A DNA stretch of 64,000 nt from an endosymbiont 'TC1' of Trimyema compressum (lineage in GTDB: Bacteria > Bacillota > TC1), in contig NZ_CP014606.1 of assembly GCF_001584725.1 (NCBI RefSeq), forward strand, positions 868,001 to 932,000, in the 5' to 3' direction. A program made the position numbers and the translations under genes. This document shows positions 15,270 to 24,464 of this stretch, piece by piece. The notes beneath the pieces are model-generated. The model searched no databases, was not told the DNA's origin, and saw only the letters and a list, made by a program, of their open reading frames with translations. Positions within the stretch are counted from its first letter, which is position 1. Every line of letters begins with the position of its first letter.

Positions 15270-17959
15270 TATGCTTCCTCCTTTTCAATTCTCACAGCTG
15301 CAACTTTATATTCCGCCGTTTTTGTAATTGGATCAGCTGCAGCATTGGTTAATTCATTTACAGGAGACTCTTTGTAGTGAAAGGTCATAAAAATACTCCC
15401 ATGACTAACTCGGTCCGTAATTTTAATTCTAGTAGTAATAGAACCCCTTCTGGAAGTTACGCGAATGACACTATCTTTATCTAAACCATAAGCCAACGCA
15501 TCCTTCGGATTAATCTCTGCTTCTTCATAAGGTCTGATTTCATTTAAAACTTTTGAGGTTCTTGTTGAAACATTATAGTGATAAAGCATACGTCCAGTAT
15601 TTAATAGAATAGGATACTCTTCATTTACTAGTTCTGCAGGTGGCTCATAGTCAACAGGTACCACATATAAAACCCCTTTTCCTTGAGTTAACACTGCCCT
15701 ATATGCAGAATAGGCGTTCCTGGATGGTCTTCTGATGGACAAGGCCATTGAATCCCGTCTTGATTAATTCGCTCATAAGTAATACCAGCATATTGTGATG
15801 TTGTTTCTTTTATTTCATTAAAAATAATATCCTCAGATTTTTCATAGTCAAATCCCTTAACATCTAATTGTTTAGCAATATCCACTAAAATATCCCATTC
15901 ATTTTTGCACCCTTTTGGATAGTCTACTGCTTTTCTAACTCTCTGCACTCTTCTTTCTGTATTAGTGAATGTACCATCTTTTTCAGCATAGCAATTACTT
16001 GGTAAAATAACATCTTCTTCTTTTGCAGCCTCTGACATAAAGAGGTTTTGAACAATTAATAAATCTAAACTCTTTAAGGCCTTCTTAACATGGTTAGCAT
16101 CTGGATCTGTCAGTACAGGATCCTCACCCATTACGTACATGGCTTTAAATTCACCTGTAATGGCTTTATCCAACATATCTGGAATCTTTAGACCCTTATT
16201 TGGATTGAGGGCTACACCCCATTTGCTTTCAAACAATTTTCTCTTATCTTCATTATTAATATCTTGATAGCCAGGATAATAGTTTGGCAAAGCACTCATA
16301 TCACATGAACCTTGAACATTATTTTGTCCTCGTAATGGATTAATGCCACCATTTTTAATACCTAGATGACCTGTAATCATAGCCAAATTAGCTAAGTTCA
16401 TAACATTAGCTGTTCCTGTTGTATGTTCTGTAATACCTAATGTATAATAAATGCCAGCTTTTTCAGTTGTTGCATATAATTTTGCAACCTTATAAAGCAT
16501 ATCTTCTGATAAGCCTGTAAATGCACTTACTTTTTCTGGTGTATAATTTTTAACTATTTCTTCAATAGCATCAAATCCCGCACATCTCTCTTTAATATAA
16601 TCTTTTTTATGCCAATTATTTTTAATAATAATATGCATTAAGCCATTGACAAGAGCTGCTTCAGTACCAGAATTTAAAGGTAGCCAATACTCAGCCATTT
16701 TGGCCAACTCTGTCTTCCTTGGGTCAATAACAATTGCTTTTGTGCCATTTTTAATAGCCTGCTTCATTTTATTACCAATAATCGGGTGTGCTTCCGTAGT
16801 GTTTGAACCTATTATAAAAAATACATCATAACCATCTGTAATTTCACTAATAGAATTTGTCATAGCACCACTACCTAGTGTAGTTGCAAGACCTGCAACA
16901 GTAGGAGCATGTCAGGTTCGCGCGCAATGGTCAATATTGTTTGTTCCTAAAGCCACTCTAAACAATTTTTGAAAAACAAAGTTATCTTCATTGGTGCAAC
17001 GAGCAGAACTTAAGCCAGTAATAGCATCTGGACCATTTGCAGCTTTAATTGCCTTTAGTTTTTGGTATAATATAATCATAGGCCTCTTCAAAAGTAGCTT
17101 ATTCAAAAACACCATTTCTTTTAATTAAGGGTTTAGTTATTCTCTCAGGATTATTAATAAAATCCGTGTGATAACGTCCTTTTACACAAGAAAAGTTTTA
17201 TTTACAGTTGCTTCTTCTGGTGTAACACCAATTACTTTATTATCAGCAACATTTAAATCAAAATTACAGCCTACACCACAAAGAGGACAAGTCGTTCTAA
17301 CTTTTTTAATATTCCAAGGACGGATATGCTCTAATTGTTTATTCATTAAGGCACCAGTAGGACAGACACTAACACATTGACCACATAGTCTACAGTTTTC
17401 TGTGCTAATATCTTCATCAAATGCTGTAGTTACTTTTGTATCAAATCCTCTGCCTATAAAATCAATAGTTCCTGTTACTTGAATATCCCGGCAGACTGCA
17501 ACACATTTTCCACAGAGAATACATTTATTCATGTATCTAACAAATGCTGGGTTACTATCATCAATGGCATAACATTTAGAATCCCCTACATAAAGGCTAT
17601 CTTTAACACCATACTCAAAGCAATACTCCTGTTAGTTTACAATCACCTGTCTTAGAGCAAGTTAAACAATCTTTAGGATGGTTAGCAATTAAAAGAGATA
17701 GTATATCTCTTCTCACTTTCATTACTCTTTCAGAATGGGTCTCTACTACCATTCCTTCTGTAGGGGTAGTTGAACAAACAGCAACTAAATTTTTTCTGCC
17801 TTTTACCTCAACAACACAAATACGACAACATGAAAAAGCTTTTAGCTGTTTATCATAGCAAAATGTTGGTATATGAAAGCCATGTGCCTTAGCAATTTCT
17901 ACTAAATTTTCATTTTCAGAAACTTCAATGTTTCTGCCATTAAGAGTCATAGAAATCAT
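15269..17959 (-). pseudogene. Broken selenocysteine-containing formate dehydrogenase catalytic subunit
   Basis: The 2.7-kb locus encodes a NuoG-like N-terminus ([2Fe-2S] ligands in CCRICVVEV, then CLTCSKTGDC), a double ferredoxin (CILCGKCVAVC, CRLCGQCVSVCP), the Mo/W-bis-PGD catalytic domain (TCPLCGVGCNF), and a C-terminal molybdopterin-binding domain (about 15269-15690). The active-site residue is encoded by in-frame UGA at 16914-16912 in the context CART-U-HAPTVAGL, followed by a SECIS hairpin, so this was a selenoenzyme oxidising formate or reducing CO2. Lesions are an extra base near 17630, a lost base near 17190, TAA at 17101-17099 (FE-stop-ATFEEA), an extra base near 17066, and a shift near 15690. 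Length without lesions is about 895 codons, normal for the NAD-linked form. Confidence 0.9.
16865..16914 (-). promoter_or_regulatory. Selenocysteine UGA codon and bacterial SECIS hairpin
   Basis: UGA lies at 16914-16912. Twelve bases later GUUGCA (16899-16894) and UGCAAC (16888-16883) form a perfect stem with loop GGUCU. The GUUGCAGGUCU core and its distance from UGA match what I recall of the E. coli fdhF element bound by SelB. The gene around it is dead, but this element is undamaged. Confidence 0.88.
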
Positions 17960-17989
17960 TCATCTTCTCCTTTTCATATTTTTACTTTT

Positions 17990-18505
17990 TCACATAATTA
18001 AAACTACAATACTATTTTTTCTTGTATCCTCCTTAAAGTATAATGTTTCTATAAATGCTACCAGAGAAGTTACATCATTGCGTTGAAAGACAGGCACATT
18101 TGCTTCCAAATCTTAAGCGCTTACTAAAGCTACTAAATCATTTTCTGATATATCTAATCGACTATCGCCAAAACCAATAACTTCAATTTTTGAAAATCCT
18201 TGCTTTTTATATCCTTCTATAATAATTAAGTCCATATCTTTGAATTCTGCTAAAGCAACTTCTATAATTGGTTCTTCTTCATCTAAAACAGTTAATTGAT
18301 AGCCATTCTTACCAACTAAAGCAACCTTTTTGCTCCACTCCTTGAAAAAAGTAGTATCTTTATCAGGTGGCAGTTCCAAAAGTTGATGGTGATGTTTAAT
18401 AACACCTACCCTAATATTTTTCTTACTTAACTGCTTCACTACCTCTTTAATCAAAGTAGTTTTACCAGAGTTACTATAACCAGCAAAACTCAAAATAGGT
18501 AGCGC
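17990..18505 (-). pseudogene. mobB: Broken MobB, molybdopterin-guanine dinucleotide biosynthesis GTPase
   Basis: The body shows the P-loop SFAGYSNSGKTTL, the VGVIKHHHQ segment and DLIIIEGYKKQ typical of MobB, an adaptor for guanylylation of molybdopterin in bis-MGD enzymes. An in-frame TAA at 18115-18113 follows VALVSA. The frame then continues with DLEANVPVFQRND and VAFIETLY to a TGA at 17992-17990. At the expected start, 7 bases after GGAGG, the codon at 18505 is GCG rather than GTG or ATG, so the start may also be lost. Weak initiation at TTG 18493 is the alternative. It overlaps the end of moeA and precedes the formate dehydrogenase it would have served. Confidence 0.8.
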
Positions 18506-19558
18506 CTAAAAGCCTCCTTCATCTGTAAATATAAAGGTAGTGCAGATCCTTTTTTATTGATGTGTCTGAAGAAGCCACCTCGGCCAATCCATTGCAATAA
18601 ACCATAGATAATAAAACACCTGCATTTTGCTTTTCTGTTAAAAACAACTCATACCCTTTATCAGTCGGTTTAACTAATACACGTAAAAAGCGTTTCACTG
18701 GGCTTCCTTTGTCAAAAGTATTCATTAAAACACCATGTAATGTCTTTTTGTAATAATCTTTATAACCTCTTATTTTTCTAATAACAGGTACTATTATTTT
18801 TTCATAGAGTAATCATGGATGCTGCTGGACTTCCTTGTAAAGAAATAATACACTTGCCATCTTTCTTTCCTGCTAAAATTGGTGAGTCCGGTCTCATGCG
18901 CACACCCCAGAATATTTTTTTTACATTACAAGCCGAATAAGCCCTGCCTAAAAAGTCAAAATCCCCGACAGACACACCACCCAGTTGTAATCAATAAATC
19001 ATTTTCTGCTATACCTTTAATAATAGCATTATTTAAAGACTGGTATTTGAGCCATTCCCAAATTACTGAACATAGCAATCTCATATTAGGATGAATTTTA
19101 ACTGATTCAGCTACCACTAATTCGCCTTTATTCACATCTTCCCCGCGATACCAATAACATTTCTGTTAGGAGGTACTTCAGCAAAGACTTTTACTTCACA
19201 ATCCCCTTTATCAGTTTTTTCTTTTTTTAACGACAGCATCATAAAATGGATGTGCTGGTGCACCAGTCATAATTTTTACAGCTTCAATTATATGATCTAA
19301 ATTATCGCCAGCTTTAACCAGACCAATAACCTTAAAGGTAATCGGATTAATATCACTGGCTCCCTTAATTTGGCTACTCTTTAAAGCATAGCCATCAAAA
19401 GGTGATTTTCTAAAGTGAGGAATGCAACTTTCTGCATATATGGGTTTTCCAACAACCCTATTTAAACTATCCAATAATGGAATATACTCAATTTCTTTAG
19501 GTTTTACTTCTTTTAAAATCATTTTAACTGCTTGTGGCAATTCTACACTTAAATACAC
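18490..19558 (-). pseudogene. moeA: Broken MoeA, molybdopterin molybdenumtransferase
   Basis: The gene starts at GTG 19558 behind AAGGGGGAC. The intact first 115 codons carry the MoeA N-terminus, with FRKSPFDGYALKS and KIMTGAPAHP. After a slip in an A run near 19229, other frames hold VFAEVPPNRNVIG, the TTGGVSVGDFDFLG stretch (split by a shift), WGVRMRPDSPI and LQGSPAAS. The domain IV end KRFLRVLVKPT ... LAEVASSDTSIKKGS is again shifted. At least four indels are needed to join the parts. MoeA inserts molybdenum or tungsten into molybdopterin, so its loss fits the loss of the formate dehydrogenase just downstream. Confidence 0.85.
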
Positions 19559-19682
19559 TAATAGTCCCCCTTATTCTACTTATTATTCAAATTTCAACTA
19601 TCTTCATTATATTACTTCTATTTAGTATTTTAAAGGTGTAAGTGATTACAAATCCTTTATTATAAAGAAATTGAAAATAAAA

Positions 19683-19712
19683 AAAGAAGCAAGTAATTAC
19701 TTAATTGCTTCT
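19683..19712 (-). terminator. Hairpin terminator after speE
   Basis: The AAGAAGC and GCTTCTT arms surround a nested AAGTAATTACTT palindrome, with T-rich sequence on the minus-strand exit side, 9 bases after the speE stop. Confidence 0.75.
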
Positions 19713-19720
19713 TAAAGACA

Positions 19721-20566
19721 CTAGGCTTCAAGTGCATTTTTTACATAATTTGGTAACGCAAAAGCACCTTTATGTAAATCTGTATTATAATACTTAGTTT
19801 GTAAATTAAATCTATTCCAACTTGCTACATCTAAATCCTCTATCGGATCGTATTTTTTTGACGCAAAGCCAAATAACCAATGTCCTGAAGGATAAGTTGG
19901 CATGTGAAACTGATATACTTTAGCTATTGGAAAACTTTCCTTAATTCTCTGGTGTGCTCTAATCATAGCTTCCCTATCTCTGGTATAGTATGGACTCTCA
20001 TGTTGGTTAATGAGAATACCATCTTCCTTTAAAGCGTCATAACAACTTTGGTAAAAAGTTTTTGTAAATAATCCTTCGCCAGGTCCAATAGGATCTGTTG
20101 AATCAATTAAAATTAAACCATAGGCATCTTTTTGCCTTTCCATAAAAGCTACTCCATCTTCGAAAAACAAAGAAACTCTTGGTTCATTTAGATTTTCAGC
20201 TGTTAATGGTAAATATTCTCTACAAGCATTCACTACCATTTCATCAATTTCCACCATATGAATAGTCTCAATAGAAGGATAACGCGTTAATTCTCTTACG
20301 GTTCCTCCATCACCACCACCGATTACTAATACTTTTTTAATATTCGAGTTAACAGCCATAGGTACATGGGTAATCATATCATGATAAATAAATTCATCTT
20401 TTTCATTAACCATCATTAATCCATCTAAAGTAAAGAAAACCCCAAAGTCCTCTGAATCAAAAAAATCGATTTCTTGAAAAGGACTATTAGCATGAAATAA
20501 TTGTTCTTTTATCTTAATTGAAAATTTCGTATTTTCTGTGTGCATTTCAGAAAACCATAGTTCCAT
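19721..20566 (-). CDS. speE: Spermidine synthase
   Basis: This aminopropyltransferase makes spermidine and methylthioadenosine from putrescine and decarboxylated SAM. The 281-residue length is normal. The SAM-binding GGGDGGTVRE (about 86-95) is followed by an acidic EIDE and by the catalytic stretch LILIDSTDPIGPGEGLF (about 150-167) with the family's DSTDP motif. The C-terminal QFHMPTYPSGHW gatekeeping segment is also present. It is the last gene of the speA-speB-speD-speE cluster and is followed by a terminator. The MtaD homologue at 35 kb could clear its by-product. Confidence 0.95.
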   Translation of the reverse strand: MELWFSEMHTENTKFSIKIKEQLFHANSPFQEIDFFDSEDFGVFFTLDGLMMVNEKDEFIYHDMITHVPMAVNSNIKKVLVIGGGDGGTVRELTRYPSIETIHMVEIDEMVVNACREYLPLTAENLNEPRVSLFFEDGVAFMERQKDAYGLILIDSTDPIGPGEGLFTKTFYQSCYDALKEDGILINQHESPYYTRDREAMIRAHQRIKESFPIAKVYQFHMPTYPSGHWLFGFASKKYDPIEDLDVASWNRFNLQTKYYNTDLHKGAFALPNYVKNALEA

Positions 20567-20677
20567 AACATTACCCCCCTAAATATAGTTACAGAGATAT
20601 TATATCACATTATCTATGCCCTAACTATATCCTGTCAATAATAAAAAAGTACGAGACTTAAATCTCATGATTTAAAA

Positions 20678-21472
20678 TTACATGTTTTTGCTATAAAAAA
20701 TTTCTTGCATCTCTTTTTTAATTTCTTTAATTACTTTGTTTTTTTGTTTTTCAGCTAAATCAGCTGCATCTACATCAAATAAATATTCATCTAAAATGAA
20801 ATTTTTTAATAACATTTTAGTATGGAAAATATTTTCCTGATAAACATTTACATCAATCATTTGATACTGGCTCTCAAGTCTTCTAGGAATAAAATCCTGA
20901 ATTGAAGAAATATTATGGTCAATGAAACACTTTTTACCTCTTAAATCTCTAGTAAAGCCACGAACTCGGTAATCTACATTAATAATATCTGAATCGAAAC
21001 TGTCAATAAGATATTCTAAGCTTTTCAGAGGAGATATTTTCCCACACGTAGATACATCAATATCCACTCTAAATGAAGATACGCCAATTCTCGGATGTGT
21101 TTCTGGATAGGTATGGACAGTAACATGGCTTTTATCTAAATGACCAACTATATCTTTAGGTAGAATAATACCTTTATTACATGAAGGATCAATAGAATCC
21201 TCTGGTACTTCATCTTCAGATATTAATAATGTTACACTAGCACCTTGTGGCTCATAATCTTGCTTAGCTATATTCAACACTGATGCCCCAATAATCTCCG
21301 TTACATTTTCTAATATATTAGTAAGTCGTTCTGAGTTAAATTGTTCATCAATATATTCAGTATATTTTTTTTGCTCTTCTTCAGTATGAGTATAACATAT
21401 ATCATAAATATTAAAACTAAGTGTCTTAGTTAAATTGTTAAATCCATATAATTGTTTTTTTCTATTTGCCAT
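20678..21472 (-). CDS. speD: S-adenosylmethionine decarboxylase proenzyme, E. coli type
   Basis: This enzyme supplies the aminopropyl donor for SpeE. The 264 residues match the long (class 1a, E. coli-like) form rather than the about 125-residue short form common in Gram-positives. The self-cleavage site is visible as [13 protein letters not shown], with Ser-115 the predicted pyruvoyl precursor after Lys-114. The C-terminal region ([11 protein letters not shown]) matches the long form. The gene sits between speB and speE with gaps of about 85 and 110 bases. A weak hairpin at 20653-20666 might tune expression of speE relative to speD. Confidence 0.93.
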   Translation of the reverse strand: MANRKKQLYGFNNLTKTLSFNIYDICYTHTEEEQKKYTEYIDEQFNSERLTNILENVTEIIGASVLNIAKQDYEPQGASVTLLISEDEVPEDSIDPSCNKGIILPKDIVGHLDKSHVTVHTYPETHPRIGVSSFRVDIDVSTCGKISPLKSLEYLIDSFDSDIINVDYRVRGFTRDLRGKKCFIDHNISSIQDFIPRRLESQYQMIDVNVYQENIFHTKMLLKNFILDEYLFDVDAADLAEKQKNKVIKEIKKEMQEIFYSKNM

Positions 21473-21556
21473 TTTCTAGTACGCTCCTTGAAATTATTAC
21501 CTTAATTATTATATTTTTAAATAGCTAAAATAGCAATAGATAATAGCATTTTATAT

Positions 21557-22417
21557 TTAAGAATTCATAGCTAAAACTAATTCTCTAATAATTTTACAAG
21601 CATATAAAGTTGAAACACCACTTTGATCATAATTAGGGGACAATTCCACTACATCAACACCAATAATATTTAAAGATATCATGCTTTTAAATGCCTCAAT
21701 AACTTCTCTAAAAGTAACACCTCCTGGTTCAGGTGTTCCTGTACCAGAAAACAAACCTGGTTCAAGTATATCTAAATCAAATGTAATATAAACTGGTTTA
21801 CTACCTAGTTCTTCAACTAAATCTTCTATAGAATCCATTCTATAGAGCTCAATACTACAATGATTTCTAGAAAACATAAATTCTTCCTTTAGACCAGAAC
21901 GAATGCCCAGCTGGTGAATCCTGTTATCACCTACCACTTCCCATATCCTTCTTAAAACAGTGGCATGAGATAAACTCTCTCCCATATAAGTGTCTCTTAA
22001 ATCTGCATGAGCATCAAAATGAATAATATGAAGATCCTTATAGGCTTCAAAAACTGCTTTAATACTTGATAAACTTATTAAGTGTTCACCACCAACCATA
22101 AAAGGAATTTTCTTATGTCTTAATATTCTTTTTGTAAAACCATAAATTAGTTCCAGAGTTTTTTCTCTATTGCCTATGGGCAGAAGCAAATCCCCAGCAT
22201 CAAAAACTGCTGTATCTTTCTCTAAATCCAGTCTGAAATAAGGGCTATAGGTTTCAAGACCATAAGAATCTCTTCTGATGGCCTCTGGAGCAAAACGTGT
22301 CCCTGGTCTAAATGAAACCGTTCCATCATAAGGTGCGCCAAAATAAATTATATTGGCATCATTAAAGTCCTTATCAAAAGCCATAAAAGTTTCAACATTT
22401 TCTTTCATTTTTTCCAT
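21557..22417 (-). CDS. speB: Agmatinase (agmatine ureohydrolase)
   Basis: This arginase-family enzyme hydrolyses agmatine to putrescine and urea. The dinuclear manganese ligands are visible: His-112 in GGEH, Asp-135/His-137/Asp-139 in FDAHADL, and FDLDILEP near 218. The 286-residue size is typical. The ATG at 22417 is preceded by TAGGAG. Placed 10 bases after speA and upstream of speD, it fixes the pathway as arginine to agmatine to putrescine, which supports arginine rather than lysine or ornithine as the SpeA substrate. Confidence 0.93.
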   Translation of the reverse strand: MEKMKENVETFMAFDKDFNDANIIYFGAPYDGTVSFRPGTRFAPEAIRRDSYGLETYSPYFRLDLEKDTAVFDAGDLLLPIGNREKTLELIYGFTKRILRHKKIPFMVGGEHLISLSSIKAVFEAYKDLHIIHFDAHADLRDTYMGESLSHATVLRRIWEVVGDNRIHQLGIRSGLKEEFMFSRNHCSIELYRMDSIEDLVEELGSKPVYITFDLDILEPGLFSGTGTPEPGGVTFREVIEAFKSMISLNIIGVDVVELSPNYDQSGVSTLYACKIIRELVLAMNS

Positions 22418-22427
22418 AACACTTCTC

Positions 22428-23879
22428 CTAATTTCCTAAAATATAGATATATTCAATCCTCGGATCTTCTAATCCCGTTAAAATACAGTCTTGATTTTTT
22501 AAAAATTCAATATGATTTAAAATTTCCATTGTAATTTTTTCTCCTGGGGCTACTATTGGAATACCTGGCGGATAAGCCATTACTGATTCACCAGAAATTT
22601 CTCCCACACTATCCTTTAATGGAATTGTCTTCTTATTTGCATAGAAAGCTTCCCTCGGTGATACCACCATTTGTGGTCGACTAAATAAGAAGGCTGACTT
22701 TATTTTTTTATTAGTGGCAAAACGTTCTTTAATATCCTTTAAAGCAAATACTAAGGCATCTATCCACTCCTTTTTATCACCAATGCTTACAATAGCCATA
22801 ATAGTATGAACTTCCCCTATTTCTACTTGAATATTGTATTCATCTCTTAATATATCATATACTTCAATTCCAGTTAATCCAATACTTGAAACATGAATAG
22901 ATAATTTAGTCTCATCTAAATCAAAAAAACCTGGCCTTCCAACCACTTCTTTTCCAATAACATAGTAACCACCAATTTCATTAATTTTTTGTCTGCCATA
23001 ATTGGCTAATTGGAGAGCTTCTTCAAGTAGTTCTTCGCCTTTTTCCTCTAACAAATAGCGAGCAACATCTAAGCTACTCAGTAAGAGGTAAGAAGGACTA
23101 GTAGTTTGCGTTAAATCAACCATTTTCTTGACTTTAGAAATATCTAAATATTTTTTATGACAGAGTAAAACTGAACTCTGAGTCAATGAACCACAGGTTT
23201 TATGAAGACTAACAGCAGACATATCTGCACCAATTTCCATGCCACCAATAGGAAGATTTTTATTGAAATAAAAATGACCACCATGTGCTTCATCACATAA
23301 TACAGTCATTTCATTATCATGAGCAACACGGGTAATCTCTTCTAAGTCTGATGCTGCACCATAATAAGTAGGATTAATAATAAGAATACTTTTTGCATCT
23401 TTATTATGATAAATAGTATTCTTCACAGTTTCCATAGTAACTCCATGGGAAACCCCTAACGCTTCATCAATGACAGGTTCCATATAAATGGGTTCTGCGC
23501 CACTTAGAATAAGGGCATTCATAGCTGATTTATGAATATTTCGTGGCAAAATAATTTTATCTCTAGGTTCCACGCTTGCTGTTATCATATTCTGCACACC
23601 AGATGTAGTGCCATTAACCATAAAAAAAGCAGTGTCACTAAAAAAAGCTCTTGCCATAAGTTGTGAAGCATCTTTAATAGGCCCCTTAGGATTTCCAATT
23701 GAGTCAATGGGTTTTGCAGAGCTTACATCTAAATCTAACATTGAATGTTCCATAAACTCTTTTAAAATATTCTCTTTAGGGTACCGTTTATGACCTGGCA
23801 CATCAAAGTGTATTGTATTTTGATTAATATAAGCTCTCAATGCTTCATATAAAGGCATTTTTTCCATTTCTAGCCTCAT
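22428..23879 (-). CDS. speA: Arginine decarboxylase, Orn/Lys/Arg decarboxylase (AAT-fold) family
   Basis: This PLP enzyme makes agmatine from arginine. The 483 residues match the Bacillus SpeA type, without the large N-terminal wing domain of E. coli inducible decarboxylases. The Schiff-base lysine is Lys-227 in VSLHKTCGSLTQ; Asp-196 and His-199 in CDEAHGGH hold the cofactor; FDVPGHK is near residue 25. The family cannot be split by substrate from sequence alone, but the adjacent agmatinase makes arginine by far the best choice. It starts 6 bases after ysxC and may share its transcript. Confidence 0.9.
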   Translation of the reverse strand: MRLEMEKMPLYEALRAYINQNTIHFDVPGHKRYPKENILKEFMEHSMLDLDVSSAKPIDSIGNPKGPIKDASQLMARAFFSDTAFFMVNGTTSGVQNMITASVEPRDKIILPRNIHKSAMNALILSGAEPIYMEPVIDEALGVSHGVTMETVKNTIYHNKDAKSILIINPTYYGAASDLEEITRVAHDNEMTVLCDEAHGGHFYFNKNLPIGGMEIGADMSAVSLHKTCGSLTQSSVLLCHKKYLDISKVKKMVDLTQTTSPSYLLLSSLDVARYLLEEKGEELLEEALQLANYGRQKINEIGGYYVIGKEVVGRPGFFDLDETKLSIHVSSIGLTGIEVYDILRDEYNIQVEIGEVHTIMAIVSIGDKKEWIDALVFALKDIKERFATNKKIKSAFLFSRPQMVVSPREAFYANKKTIPLKDSVGEISGESVMAYPPGIPIVAPGEKITMEILNHIEFLKNQDCILTGLEDPRIEYIYILGN

Positions 23880-23885
23880 CCTTTT

Positions 23886-24464
23886 CTAAAGTAACGTTTC
23901 CATTTCTGATAACAAAGGTCCAATTCCATTTTTTTCTAAAGTAGAACATGGAATAATAGGATAATCTTTGGCATCTAAGGCCTCTTTTATTTTTTTCATA
24001 TAATGAGGTCTTTTACCTCTACTAATTTTATCACTTTTAGTACATGTTAAAATTGTAGGAATTTGATAATATTTTAAATAATCCATCATTAATTTATCAT
24101 CTTTTGAAGGTAAATGTCTAATATCTAATAAGAGAACCACACCAACTAGAGTCTCTCTTTTTTGTAAATACTCCTCCATCATCTGTCCCCATGTAGCCTG
24201 AACAGCTTTTGGAGCACTGGCATATCCATACCCAGGCAAATCAACAAAGTAAAAATCTTCATTAATTAAAAAGAAATTAATTGTTCTTGTTTTACCTGGT
24301 TTACCACTGGTTTTTGCTAACTTTTTATTATTCGTTAACAAATTAATTAAAGAGGATTTGCCTACATTTGAACGACCAACAAAAGCAATTTCTTTTTTAT
24401 TAGCTTCAGGATACTGCGTCGGGTTAACGGCAGTTAAAATATAATCCGCTTTTTTTATTCTCAT
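23886..24464 (-). CDS. ysxC: Ribosome biogenesis GTPase YsxC/YihA
   Basis: This essential GTPase assists late assembly of the 50S subunit. The 192 residues hold the ordered G motifs: GRSNVGKSSL (G1, about 30-39), the T of switch I in GKTRTINF, DLPGYG (G3), TCTKSDK (G4) and PCSTLEK (G5). The start overlaps the lon stop as TAATG, so translation is coupled. The lon-ysxC pair is widely conserved in Firmicutes. Confidence 0.95.
   Translation of the reverse strand: MRIKKADYILTAVNPTQYPEANKKEIAFVGRSNVGKSSLINLLTNNKKLAKTSGKPGKTRTINFFLINEDFYFVDLPGYGYASAPKAVQATWGQMMEEYLQKRETLVGVVLLLDIRHLPSKDDKLMMDYLKYYQIPTILTCTKSDKISRGKRPHYMKKIKEALDAKDYPIIPCSTLEKNGIGPLLSEMETLL

Noticed and set aside
13126-17959. The separate short frames as individual ferredoxins, hydrogenase or NADH-binding genes
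   Set aside because: Each fragment aligns with a consecutive part of one subunit, and the frames join through single indels or stops. They are pieces of three genes.
13126-19558. All lesions in the formate dehydrogenase region as sequencing error
   Set aside because: Clean in-frame substitutions to TAA and a large deletion cannot be homopolymer errors, and long A-rich genes such as smc are intact. Some single indels could still be errors.
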